In this document: one piece after another, positions 31,180-39,153 of the stretch | How the letters are laid out: every line of letters begins with the position of its first letter | Position numbering within the stretch: the first letter of the stretch is position 1 | Assembly: GCA_963798275.1 (NCBI GenBank) | Contig: CAWCTB010000027.1 | Location: 1-41,532, forward strand | DNA from: CAWCTB01 sp963798275 | GTDB lineage: Bacteria > Acidobacteriota > Terriglobia > Terriglobales > Acidobacteriaceae | Direction of reading: 5' to 3' | Length of the DNA: 41,532 nt | Notes under the pieces: generated by a model | Told to the model about the DNA's origin: nothing | Seen by the model: only the letters and a program-made list of their open reading frames with translations | The model's database searches: none | Translations under genes and position numbers: made by a program

Positions 31180-31740
31180 TCACACCAGGCGACGACCGAT
31201 CCGGCACGCGGCCACCAACCCTGTTCCCAGCAGGGCCAGTGTGCCGGGTTCTGGCGTGTGCCCCAGAAACGTCTGCGGCACGCCTTCTGTCCATCCGTGC
31301 TGATTACTTGTCGGGACGTAGACCACCACGTCGGAGAACTCGCCGGCATGGAAGGTTTGCGCCGCGGCCAACGCCAGCCAGCCTGACGCCCCCGGTGTCA
31401 TCGGGACATTCCCCGCGAACAGGCTCCAGACCGCGCCCTGAATGTCAGGATCGCTGCCACCCAGTGCCATGTCCTGCAAGTAAAGCCATGCCGCCTCTTC
31501 CTCGTTCGTTCCCGCGACGGGGAACTTGGCTACCTCCCAGGTCTCCCCGTAGCTGATGTGGTTGTTGTACGAGATGCACATCAGCGATTCAGGAACGCCA
31601 TCCACCGTGGTGTAGTACGGGTAGGACGGCGTGCCCTGATATGTGTAGGGTCCCGTGTTGATGAAGTGAATGGTGCTGGCGCTCGCGGCCAGCGAGACCA
31701 GGAAGAGAAGTGTTGCTAGTGCTACAGTTCTTGCTTTCAT
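31180..31740 (-). CDS. PEP-CTERM sorting-domain protein B
   Basis: A 186-residue secreted protein: signal peptide (VALATLLFLVSLAASAST), then a body with INTGPYTYQGTPSYPYYTTV, MCISYNNHISYGETWEV, EEEAAWLYLQDMALGGSDPD and IQGAVWSLFAG. This pattern recurs in small acidobacterial PEP-CTERM proteins of unknown function. The tail is GHTPEPGTLALLGTGLVAAC followed by RIGRR. ATAAGGAGCAAGG precedes the ATG. A MITE-like element lies just upstream (31772-31897), so this gene probably has its own promoter rather than being read from protein C. Confidence 0.85.
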   Translation of the reverse strand: MKARTVALATLLFLVSLAASASTIHFINTGPYTYQGTPSYPYYTTVDGVPESLMCISYNNHISYGETWEVAKFPVAGTNEEEAAWLYLQDMALGGSDPDIQGAVWSLFAGNVPMTPGASGWLALAAAQTFHAGEFSDVVVYVPTSNQHGWTEGVPQTFLGHTPEPGTLALLGTGLVAACRIGRRLV

Positions 31741-31771
31741 CCTTGCTCCTTATGCTCTGTCTAAAAAGCCG

Positions 31772-31897
31772 TTAGTGATGCTCTGATTAAGTCTGGTTTC
31801 GAAGGGGACGGCCTTCAGGCCGTCCGTAAATGTCCCAAAATCACCGCGGCTTCAGCCGCTGCGGGACTTCGCCGCGACTTGATCAGAGAGCCCTTAG
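31772..31897. repeat. MITE-like palindromic element, copy 3
   Basis: It begins TTAGTGATGCTCTGATTAAG and ends GACTTGATCAGAGAGCCCTT plus AG. It has the perfect internal GACGGCCTTCAGGCCGTC palindrome. It lies between PEP-CTERM genes B and C, where it would be transcribed with either neighbour. Confidence 0.85.
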
Positions 31898-31952
31898 TGA
31901 GCTACTCGATTTCCGCGCGGCCCTGGTTTGCAGCGTTGTTTCCTCTGGGTGC

Positions 31953-31981
31953 GGGAGCAGTTGTACCCTTCAACTGCTCCC
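31953..31981 (-). terminator. stem-loop after PEP-CTERM protein C
   Basis: GGGAGCAGTTG (31953-31963) and CAACTGCTCCC (31971-31981) make a perfect 11-bp stem with a 7-nt loop, 51 bp beyond the stop at 32032. No U-run follows on the minus strand. Confidence 0.6.
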
Positions 31982-32031
31982 CTATAGGGGCCGGACGCCA
32001 TCCGCTGCGGCCAGAACGTCCGCCCCTAACT

Positions 32032-32892
32032 TCACCTGCGCAGTCGCTTGCGCAGCAAGCCGCACGCCGCCGTCAGGCCGGATCCCACAAGCAGCAGGCT
32101 TGAAGGTTCCGGCACGGTTGCCGGCAGCCCCAATCCCAGGTGCAGATTGTCGCCATCGAACGAGAAGTCTGCGATGCTGCCGATGGGATTGTTTGACCCG
32201 TCGGTATAGAAAGAGACTTCCGTGCCATTTAGCTGGACTCCGGCATAACCGGCGCCAGTCAGCATCTGGTCGAAGGTCTGTGCGGCATCGGAAGGCTGTG
32301 TGCCGGTCGGAAGATAGGCCGACAGCGCCGTCTGATTGGCCACGTCAAACACCAGGGTTCCCCCCGCCGTAACGCCCTGGTTCTGGTCGAAGTTCGGGGA
32401 GAAGTAAGCCACCCACTTGGCCCCGGGAAGGACGTACTGTGTATCGACCGTTCCTCCCAAGCTGATCCCGTATCCCCCGCCATCGATCTTGGTGATTGGC
32501 ATCCCATTGATCTCGTACACGTTGATCGAGTTGCCTTCGTTGATGCTCGCCTTGGCTCCATATCCATCTTTCAATTGCTCCAGGATGTTGTTCGCCGCCT
32601 GGGTTTTGGTCAGGCCGGAAACATCGATCGTGAAGTCAATCACCTGGGGCTTGTTGTCGCCCGCCTTGGGCGGGGCCTTGGCCGTGATTCGTATCTTTGA
32701 GCCAGGCAGAGCGGCCCCCGTCCAGTTGAATGTCTGCGATCCAACCGCAATGGGATCCGCGAACAGGGCTCCCGAGAGAGAGCAGAGCAGAAGCAACAGA
32801 AGAGAAAGTCTCGCTGCCAGGTTGAGCTTTCCGGCGCCAGTTGCCCGGCTGTTTCTATTCCTGGAGTTCGTTTGTAGCCTGCGGGGTTTCAT
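32032..32892 (-). CDS. PEP-CTERM sorting-domain protein C
   Basis: A 286-residue secreted protein. A basic N-terminus (KPRRLQTNSRNRNSR) precedes a strong signal segment (LSLLLLLLCSLSGALFADP). The body contains VIDFTIDVSGLTKTQAANNI, NVYEINGMPITKIDGGGYGI and QTFDQMLTGAGYAGVQLNG, with no family recognised. The tail is ATVPEPSSLLLVGSGLTAAC then LLRKRLRR. The ATG is preceded by AAAAGGAGGTCGAT. Its leader (32893-33014) is closely related to that of protein A. Cell-surface or matrix location after exosortase processing is the family expectation. Confidence 0.85.
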   Translation of the reverse strand: MKPRRLQTNSRNRNSRATGAGKLNLAARLSLLLLLLCSLSGALFADPIAVGSQTFNWTGAALPGSKIRITAKAPPKAGDNKPQVIDFTIDVSGLTKTQAANNILEQLKDGYGAKASINEGNSINVYEINGMPITKIDGGGYGISLGGTVDTQYVLPGAKWVAYFSPNFDQNQGVTAGGTLVFDVANQTALSAYLPTGTQPSDAAQTFDQMLTGAGYAGVQLNGTEVSFYTDGSNNPIGSIADFSFDGDNLHLGLGLPATVPEPSSLLLVGSGLTAACGLLRKRLRR

Positions 32893-32938
32893 ATCGACCT
32901 CCTTTTCGTCGTGGGTTGTGGCGGTGGTACATCTTGGG

Positions 32939-32977
32939 AAGGGAGGAGCAGCTTCACCGCAAGTCGCTACTTCTCAC
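32939..32977 (-). terminator. stem-loop after PEP-CTERM protein D
   Basis: GGGAGGAG (about 32940-32947) pairs imperfectly with CTTCTCAC/CTACTTCTC (about 32968-32977), 35-70 bp beyond the stop at 33012. The surrounding 75 bp (to 33014) is a copy of the conserved PEP-CTERM intergenic repeat. Confidence 0.45.
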
Positions 32978-33011
32978 CCGGAACGACTTCGTTTTCAGGC
33001 CAACGTCGTCC

Positions 33012-33866
33012 CTAACCTCCTGTGCGTGTGCGCAGTCGCTTGCGAAGCGAGCCGCTCAACCCGATTACGCCCGAGCCGAGAAGCAGCAGAGAGGATGGTT
33101 CAGGGGTTGCCGAGATTGTGGTGACAAAGTACCCGGGCCCACCGACAGGCGGCGTGAAACCGCTCGTGGTGATGTCGAAAGGAGGTCCATCAACTTGCCA
33201 CCGATAATTGCCATCGTTGTTGGCCTGTCCTTTGAGCGTTGTGTCGGGCCCGGTTCTCTTGCCATCCTTGTCGGTTTGCCAGATGGTAGTCCCCGTTTCT
33301 TTCCCGTTATCGTCATAGGTCTTTTTGTCAGCGTAGTACCGTGTTATCTCGGTACCATCCTTACGGGTTTCGGTCATCTGGCTCTTTGTTTGCGTTTCCT
33401 CGCCAGGGCTCCGACCACTGCTGAGGGCCGATTCTGAGCCAGAGCCTGCTAGGGTGTTCGAACCCAAAGAGCCGGAGAATGACCATTCCCAAAGGTTGTT
33501 CCCGCTATCGAAGGCCCCTGAGCCGTTGAGGGTCAGGCTGAGTCCTTCGTAGGTCGAGCCGGGCATAGTGACAAACGAGAAACTAAGTGTCTGCAAGTTC
33601 TCATTGCTCGAAAAGGTGATGGGAGAACTGGCATCCGGACCAAAGAATTGGCCGAACCCGTTGATCTCGTCGAGTTGTGCGGAGATCATGTCCTGGGTGA
33701 CCAACTGAAATGGAGAGTTATCGGCTTTGGCGACCGCTGACATCGCAACTACCAGGACAAATGCGGCCAGGGTTTGCAGCCAGCCCCTCGCCAGCTCACG
33801 GTTGCGGTTTTTCTTTGTGTCGTCACTAGGACGCTTTCCAGTTACTCTCCAGCTTTGCGTTTTCAT
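33012..33866 (-). CDS. PEP-CTERM sorting-domain protein D
   Basis: A 284-residue secreted protein starting at the ATG at 33866 (GGAAGGAGGTCAAG just before it); an earlier in-frame start at 33902 would lie in the conserved leader. The signal segment is LQTLAAFVLVVAMSAVAKAD. The body has NSPFQLVTQDMISAQLDEIN, SSPITFSSNENLQTLSFSFV and a long hydrophilic region rich in K, T, D and G (KSQMTETRKDGTEITRYYAD, KDGKRTGPDTTLKGQ). The tail is SATPEPSSLLLLGSGVIGLS then LRKRLRTR. The hydrophilic repeats with DNGKETG and KDGKRTG resemble short beta-turn repeats (MORN-like spacing), but this is only an impression. Function unknown. Confidence 0.83.
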   Translation of the reverse strand: MKTQSWRVTGKRPSDDTKKNRNRELARGWLQTLAAFVLVVAMSAVAKADNSPFQLVTQDMISAQLDEINGFGQFFGPDASSPITFSSNENLQTLSFSFVTMPGSTYEGLSLTLNGSGAFDSGNNLWEWSFSGSLGSNTLAGSGSESALSSGRSPGEETQTKSQMTETRKDGTEITRYYADKKTYDDNGKETGTTIWQTDKDGKRTGPDTTLKGQANNDGNYRWQVDGPPFDITTSGFTPPVGGPGYFVTTISATPEPSSLLLLGSGVIGLSGSLRKRLRTRTGG

Positions 33867-33910
33867 CTTGACCTCCTTCCGGTCATGGTTGTGGCGGCGC
33901 ATCTTTCAAC

Positions 33911-33947
33911 GCGGGGAGCAGCTTCACCGCATGCATCTGCTCCCCGC
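33911..33947 (-). terminator. stem-loop after the secreted protein at 33997-34542
   Basis: GCGGGGAGCAG (33911-33921) and CTGCTCCCCGC (33937-33947) form a perfect 11-bp stem, 50 bp beyond the stop at 33997 on the minus strand. It shares the GAGCAG core with the other stem-loops of the series. No U-run follows. Confidence 0.6.
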
Positions 33948-33996
33948 AGGGACTGGGCGCCTTGTACGTGGCCAGAGCGCCCCTCCCAACTTCATC

Positions 33997-34542
33997 TCAA
34001 AAACCATCCGGCCAATGCGTCGGTTCCAGGTAGCCCCACACCTGCAGGTAGGTGTCGCGCGGCACGGTCGACGAGTTCTGCACTTCGTCATTGCTGAACA
34101 GGAAGGTATTGCTGCTGCACTCAATCGCCAGGCCGGCTGCGCTGGAGGTCGCGTCACAAGACGTATCGGCCGGCGGCCGGTCGAGCGCGCACTCCAGCGT
34201 CACGCTGCGGTACATTCGTGGCGACCTGCTGACCAGGTGAACCGAAAGCGGAATGCCGTTGCCCCAGCACGAAACATCGACATGCTCGATCACGAACCGG
34301 TGTCCGCGCGGCACGTTGAATGTCGCCAGGTGGCCTTCGGTAAATGCGAAGCCAAACGGCTGCTTCGACTCCAGGTCGATCTCGACCGCCGGCGCCGGAG
34401 GCGAAGACATTGCCAGCTTCTGCTCGCGCAGGCTTACCTCATTGGCAGCGCATATCAGGTGCACCGCCGCTAGCAGCGCCGCGCTGCGCCCCCAGTCGCG
34501 GGTTGCCAGCATATGTTCGCCGGAACTCTGTTTATTTTTCAT
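33997..34542 (-). CDS. secreted protein of unknown function upstream of the PEP-CTERM series
   Basis: A 181-residue protein with a probable signal segment (SAALLAAVHLICAANEVSL). It has a body with QPFGFAFTEGHLATFNVPRG, HRFVIEHVDVSCWGNGIPLS and SSTVPRDTYLQVWGYLEP, probably beta-rich. It has no PEP-CTERM tail and no family that I recognise. A GGAGAAGGCG site precedes the ATG. It is the first gene of the minus-strand series and shares the downstream stem-loop type with the PEP-CTERM genes, so it may be co-regulated with them. Confidence 0.7.
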   Translation of the reverse strand: MKNKQSSGEHMLATRDWGRSAALLAAVHLICAANEVSLREQKLAMSSPPAPAVEIDLESKQPFGFAFTEGHLATFNVPRGHRFVIEHVDVSCWGNGIPLSVHLVSRSPRMYRSVTLECALDRPPADTSCDATSSAAGLAIECSSNTFLFSNDEVQNSSTVPRDTYLQVWGYLEPTHWPDGF

Positions 34543-34814
34543 CGCCTTCTCCTTTGCCGGAGGCGGCTGGAGGAGTACAGCCGCCCGTCCTTATGTCCGG
34601 GAGGCTGTCAGTTTTGGCAGCCCCCGGACTCCCGCGAGAGCAGTGCGTTCGTTGCTCCCTTTTTCCCGCTCTCGTGAGCGCACAATGCGCCCTCTGCTCC
34701 GCCGCTTCAATGGTTAACGGGTGAGAATTGGGTGAGAGCGAGATGATCGTCTAAGCGATTGCAGCTAGGGCACTTGAGTTCGTTTGGGATCGAGGTACCG
34801 GAAGCCGTTGGGTG

Positions 34815-34820
34815 TATAAT
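34815..34820 (+). promoter_or_regulatory. perfect -10 box before the CadC-TPR gene
   Basis: TATAAT at 34815-34820 is a perfect sigma70 -10 element, about 50 bp before the preferred TTG start at 34870. No well-spaced -35 box is present, which would fit an activator-dependent promoter. Confidence 0.4.
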
Positions 34821-34869
34821 CCCGCGCACCGGGAGTGCCTTTGTCGTTCTTGCGGGCAAAAGGAGTGGG

Positions 34870-37800
34870 TTGAGCGGCGCGCCACCAGTTCTTCGCTTCG
34901 GGGTCTACGAGCTGAATCTCGCCAGTGAAGAACTGCGTAAGTTCGGCACCCTCATCAGGTTGTCGCCGCAACCCTTCGAACTGCTAGCGCTACTAGCCAG
35001 CCAGGCCGGGCAGGTCGTGACCCGCGAACAAATCCAGCATCAGTTGTGGGGCCAGGACACTTTTGTCGATTTCGAGCAGGGCATGAACCACTGCATCAAG
35101 CAGATTCGCAATGCCCTCAGCGACAGCTCCGACACCCCCCGCTATATCGAGACCATCCCTCGCCGCGGCTATCGCTTCATTGCCCCCGTGGAGGTCATCC
35201 GCCCTGATGCGCCCCCCAGCCTGGTCACCGACCTGCGCCAAGTCGACGCGCCCTCGGACGCCGCTCAAACTGGTGCAGCGGCTCCTGCTGCCGAGCCCGC
35301 CCGCCTCAGCGCCCCATCCGCTCAGCCGGACGTTTCGTCTCCAACCTCTCCCGCGGAAGCTCCCGTCGCTGAAGTGCCCGTTTCGATTCGGAAGAAGGGT
35401 GCAGTCGTCTGGATCGCCTCCGCAGCCGCGCTCTTGCTGGTTGGCGTTGTCGCTTTCACCGTGTGGCGTTACCGCTCCGCCAATCCGGCCGGCACAGTGC
35501 CCGACGTGAAGCACCGCCGCTCCGTCGCGGTGCTGGGCTTCAACAACGTCGGCGGCAATCCCGACCCGGCGCTCGCCACCGAGCTCGCCGTCATGCTGGA
35601 AACCGAACTCGGCGCGGGCCAGCAACTGCGCATCGTTCCCGGCGAAAATGTCGACCGGCTCAAGCACGACATCCATATCCCTGCAGCCGCCAGCCTGGCC
35701 CCCGACACTTTGCGCCGCGTGGGCAAGGCCCTCAACGCCGACTATGTCGTGTTTGGCTCCTACATCGATTCCGGGCAGCCCGGCGAGAAGTACCGCCTCG
35801 ACCTGCGAGTGCAGGATGCCGCCGGCGGCGAAACTTTTTATGTGAAGGAAACCGGCAGCGATCTGTTCGAGCTGATTTCCCGCACCGGCGCCAGCATCCG
35901 GCCCCGGCTCGGTGTTGCCGATGTCTCGCAAAACGACTTGAGCGGGATTCGCGCCACCCTGCCGGTGAATCCCGAAGCCGCGCGCCTGTACTACGAAGGC
36001 CTGGCCCGGCTGCGTGCGTTCGATGGCATGGCGGCCCGCGATTTGTTGCAGCGAGCCGTCCATGCCGAGCCGCAGTTCGCTCCCGCCCACTCCGCCCTGG
36101 CCCAGACCTTGAACTATCTCGGCTATTCCAAACTCGCGCAGGACGAAGCCAAGCAGGCCTTTGAACTCTCCGCCAAGCTGCCCCGCGAAGACCGCCTTCT
36201 GATGGAAGCGCGCTACCGTGAGCTCGGCCATCAGTGGGACGATGCCATCAAGCTCTATCAGGAGTTGTGGAACAGCTCCCGCGACAACATCGAATACGGC
36301 CTCTTGCTGGCCTCCGCCCAAACCCGCGCCAATCGCGGCAAAGATGCCCTCGCCACCGTCGACAGCCTTCGCACCCTGTTGCCGCCCCCCGCTCGCGACG
36401 ATCTGCGCATCGACCTCGAGGAAGCCAATGCCGCCTTCTCCTTGAGCGATTACAAGCTGGCTAAAGCCGCTTCTGACCAGGCGTTCGCCAAAGCTCAGGC
36501 ACAAGGCAGCGGGTACGCCATGGCCCGTGCCCGTATTGAGCAGGCCAGAGCACTCTTCTATCTCGGAAACCTGGATGAGGCGATGAAGCTCTTTCGCGAG
36601 TCGCAGGCCACATCGCAGGCTGCCGGCGACAAGCGACAACTGGCTACAGCCTTGAACAACATCGCCGGCGCCTTGCAGGAACAAGGCGATCTCGCAGCTG
36701 CCCAGGAACTCTACGCAAACGCTTTGGCGCTTTATCGCGAGATCGGGAACCGGCGCCTCGAGGCCAGTTGCCTCAGCAACCTGGGCGCCGTCTACCAGCG
36801 TCGCGGCGACCTTGTCCCCGCCCAGGACATGTATCGCCAGGCGCTAAGCATCTATAGCGAACTCGACGACGTCGCTATGCAGGGCCTGGTTACCAACAAC
36901 CTCGCCGAAGTCCTGCAACTGTATGGAGACCTGCCTGCGGCCGGCAAACTGCATGCCGATGCGTTGGCATTCGCGCGCAAGAGTCAGAACGCCGCGAATG
37001 AAGCCGACGCTTTGTTTGGCCTCGGACAAGTCCTTGCCGCCCAGGGCGGCATCGCCGCTGCTCGTGAGAAATATCAGCAGGCTCTGCAGATCCGTATCGG
37101 CCTGCAGGAGGCCGACTCGATTCAGGCGAGTAACTTGGCGCTGGCTGATTTGTCTCTGGCTGAGGGCCACTCCGGCGAGGCCGAGGATGCCGCGCGCAAG
37201 GCAGTGGAAGAGTTTAGCAAACTCAAATTGCCCGATAATGAAGTCGAAGGCGAGATCCTTTTAGCGCGCTCGCTTCTGGCGCAAGGGAAAGCGTCCGACG
37301 CAGCCCAGGTCATCGCGCGGGCCCAAGCTACCGCAGCTCACAGTCAGAACCGCATCACCCGACTGAACCTGGCTATTACCTCCGCCCAGGCCTTAGCCGT
37401 CTCCGGTCAGCAGTCCGCGGTCGAGGCTGCAACCGCGAACCTGCTCCGCATCGCAACCGAAGCTGCTGACAGTCACTATCGCGCAACCCAGTTCGAGGCT
37501 GAACTGGTTCTGGGACAGATCGAGTTGCAGTCCGGTCGAGCCAACGACGGCCGCGCCCGCCTGCAACGGCTACGTCAGCGGGCCTCCGCCAGCGGATTCG
37601 GGTCCATCGCCCGCGCCGCCCTAACCGCACAGCATCGCGCCCAGTCGGCCGATCCCCGTGACTGGTTTCGATCCGCCGTACGCCGTCCCAATCTTGGCGA
37701 GGGAACCCTGGTCGCAACTATCCACTTGCCACTATCCACGAATCACTGTCTTCTTCGACGCATCGCCGCCGCCACCGCACCCGTGGCGAGCAGCACCAGC

Positions 37801-37932
37801 GTCGTCGGCTCCGGCTGGTTGGCATACGCGTTAAACTCCGCGTTCGGTGTCCATCCCGTTGCGCCCAAGTCGACGGTAAATGCCACCGTGTTGCCAATCC
37901 CCGGCCCTCCGAAGAATTCGATCGTTGCGTAA
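34870..37932 (+). CDS. CadC-like winged-helix, membrane-anchored TPR regulator
   Basis: A large transcriptional regulator of the type abundant in Acidobacteriota. From a TTG at 34870, preceded by AAAAGGAGTGGG, come: an OmpR-type DNA-binding domain (about residues 8-100; FGVYELNLASEELRKFG, RLSPQPFELLALLA, YIETIPRRGYRFIAPVEV); a Pro/Ala-rich linker; one membrane helix (VVWIASAAALLLVGVVAFTV); a domain with RSVAVLGFNNVGGNPDPA and VVFGSYIDSG, similar to FlgO/TolB-N-like domains; then many tetratricopeptide repeats (for example NNIAGALQEQGDLAAAQELY, SNLGAVYQRRGDLVPAQDMY). The last ~90 residues, from about 37690 on, read through the antisense of the convergent PEP-CTERM gene and look non-natural, so the genuine stop was probably lost by a mutation or sequence error near 37660-37700. 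An upstream TTG at 34759 is unlikely. Confidence 0.82.
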   Translation: MSGAPPVLRFGVYELNLASEELRKFGTLIRLSPQPFELLALLASQAGQVVTREQIQHQLWGQDTFVDFEQGMNHCIKQIRNALSDSSDTPRYIETIPRRGYRFIAPVEVIRPDAPPSLVTDLRQVDAPSDAAQTGAAAPAAEPARLSAPSAQPDVSSPTSPAEAPVAEVPVSIRKKGAVVWIASAAALLLVGVVAFTVWRYRSANPAGTVPDVKHRRSVAVLGFNNVGGNPDPALATELAVMLETELGAGQQLRIVPGENVDRLKHDIHIPAAASLAPDTLRRVGKALNADYVVFGSYIDSGQPGEKYRLDLRVQDAAGGETFYVKETGSDLFELISRTGASIRPRLGVADVSQNDLSGIRATLPVNPEAARLYYEGLARLRAFDGMAARDLLQRAVHAEPQFAPAHSALAQTLNYLGYSKLAQDEAKQAFELSAKLPREDRLLMEARYRELGHQWDDAIKLYQELWNSSRDNIEYGLLLASAQTRANRGKDALATVDSLRTLLPPPARDDLRIDLEEANAAFSLSDYKLAKAASDQAFAKAQAQGSGYAMARARIEQARALFYLGNLDEAMKLFRESQATSQAAGDKRQLATALNNIAGALQEQGDLAAAQELYANALALYREIGNRRLEASCLSNLGAVYQRRGDLVPAQDMYRQALSIYSELDDVAMQGLVTNNLAEVLQLYGDLPAAGKLHADALAFARKSQNAANEADALFGLGQVLAAQGGIAAAREKYQQALQIRIGLQEADSIQASNLALADLSLAEGHSGEAEDAARKAVEEFSKLKLPDNEVEGEILLARSLLAQGKASDAAQVIARAQATAAHSQNRITRLNLAITSAQALAVSGQQSAVEAATANLLRIATEAADSHYRATQFEAELVLGQIELQSGRANDGRARLQRLRQRASASGFGSIARAALTAQHRAQSADPRDWFRSAVRRPNLGEGTLVATIHLPLSTNHCLLRRIAAATAPVASSTSVVGSGWLAYALNSAFGVHPVAPKSTVNATVLPIPGPPKNSIVA

Positions 37933-38240
37933 GCACCGTCCTCGGGGGGCAACACCAGGCAACTGCTGAACGCAATTCCCCCGCAGGTGATCACGTCGAT
38001 CGGCATCGGAGCTGGCACATTTACATCCAGTTGCGTCCAGGTAACTCCGCTCATGTTCATGAAGCACAAGGAGCCTCCTCCACTTGCGTCGGAGAAAAAG
38101 TCAAAGCTGAGCCCGGTGACTACCGGGCAGGCGAACGGCGGGTCATTAATAATGACGCGCGGATCACCCGCGTACAGCGACAGTGGCAGCGCGAGGCAGG
38201 CCAGTAAAGCCAAAGCCAGAACGAAGCGGGACCCGGTCAT
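37743..38240 (-). CDS. PEP-CTERM sorting-domain protein E
   Basis: A 165-residue secreted protein: signal peptide (FVLALALLACLALPLSLYAG), a body with GLSFDFFSDASGGGSLCFMN, VTWTQLDVNVPAPMPIDVIT and an acidic/Gly region. The C-terminus is AYANQPEPTTLVLLATGAVA followed by RRRRQ, a PEP-CTERM tail. GAGGAGGCACTACT precedes the ATG. Unlike proteins A-D it has no conserved intergenic stem-loop. Its last 190 bp overlap the end of the CadC-TPR reading frame on the opposite strand; that overlap is probably an artefact of the other gene's lost stop. Confidence 0.85.
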   Translation of the reverse strand: MTGSRFVLALALLACLALPLSLYAGDPRVIINDPPFACPVVTGLSFDFFSDASGGGSLCFMNMSGVTWTQLDVNVPAPMPIDVITCGGIAFSSCLVLPPEDGAYATIEFFGGPGIGNTVAFTVDLGATGWTPNAEFNAYANQPEPTTLVLLATGAVAAAMRRRRQ

Positions 38241-38317
38241 AGTAGTGCCTCCTCTGAATTCAAACGGTGAGGAAGTATACTCCGCTCCGCTCCCCGTCTC
38301 ACGATATTCTTGCTGGC

Positions 38318-39053
38318 GTGCCGAATCTGGATCATCTGCGTGTCGTCCTGGTCAACCCCCGCAACCCCCTGAACATCGGAGCCGTCGCCCGCGTCATGAG
38401 CAACTTCGGCTGCTCCCGGCTGCGCGTGGTCAACCCCTACGACCTGGCCTTTCGCGAGGCCCGCTCCGCCGTAGGCGCCGCCGACTTGCTGCAATCGGCC
38501 GAGCAATACGAGAACGTCGCCGAGGCCATCGCCGACTGCTCGCTCGTCGTCGGAACCACCGCTGCTCGCGATCGCGAACTGCGGCAGCCTCTCAAGCCCC
38601 TGCCCGAAGCAGCCCACGAAATCCGCCGGCACCTTGCTCAAGGCAGCGTCGCGATTCTCTTTGGCTCGGAGAAGCGCGGCCTCTCCAACCACGACCTTAG
38701 CCACTGCCACTGGCACATGCGCATACCTACCGGCGACGACCATCCCTCCATGAACCTCGGCCAGGCCGTCGGCCGTCACCCTGTATGAGATCGCCCGCGA
38801 TGCCAACCCTCCACCGGCCCAACCGGAAGCAACTTCGCTCGCTACCGCCGAAACCTTGGAGCGCCTCTCGGCCACCCTTCTCGAATCGCTCTCCCTCGCC
38901 GGTTACACGACCGCTACCGCGCAAGCTTCCGCTGTGACGAAAGTGCGCCGCCTCGTACGCCGCCTCGCCCTCTCTTCCGAAGACGCCGAAACCCTGATGG
39001 GTATGCTCCGCCAGATCCTGTGGAAGCTGCAGCCTCCCGCTGCCAGAAAGTAG
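38318..39053 (+). pseudogene. trmJ-like: TrmH-family (TrmJ-like) RNA 2'-O-methyltransferase, one frameshift
   Basis: SPOUT-class methyltransferase that modifies a ribose 2'-OH, in TrmJ the tRNA position 32. The first frame gives LRVVLVNPRNPLNIGAVARV, FGCSRLRVVNPYDLAF, CSLVVGTTAARDRE, VAILFGSEKRGLSN and MRIPTGDDHPSMNLGQAV (motifs 1-3 including the SAM-binding knot). At about 38770 a GCCGTCGGCCGTC sequence carries one extra base, and the first frame ends. The next frame continues AVTLYEIARDANPPPAQPEA and a C-terminal helical tail (ETLMGMLRQILWKLQPPAAR) with a stop at 39053. The intact protein would be about 245 residues, normal for TrmJ. The GTG at 38318 was preferred to an ATG at 38267 because the domain begins there. 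Confidence 0.8.
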
Positions 39054-39139
39054 ATGTCTGCCAGAGCGGTTAGGTTGTTGCGTTTCGCTATCCACGAATC
39101 ATTACCCACAATCCACTAAACACCGCCCGCCTGAAACGC

Positions 39140-39145
39140 TATAAT
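39140..39145 (+). promoter_or_regulatory. possible -10 box before the trehalase
   Basis: TATAAT at 39140-39145, but only 8 bp before the ATG at 39154. It can serve as a promoter only if the true start is farther downstream, so support is weak. Confidence 0.25.
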
Positions 39146-39153
39146 CCCGGCTC

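Noticed and set aside
30120..38240. Exosortase or polysaccharide genes accompanying the PEP-CTERM proteins
   Set aside because: None of the frames in the window shows exosortase or glycan-synthesis motifs. The sorting enzyme must be elsewhere, which is common.
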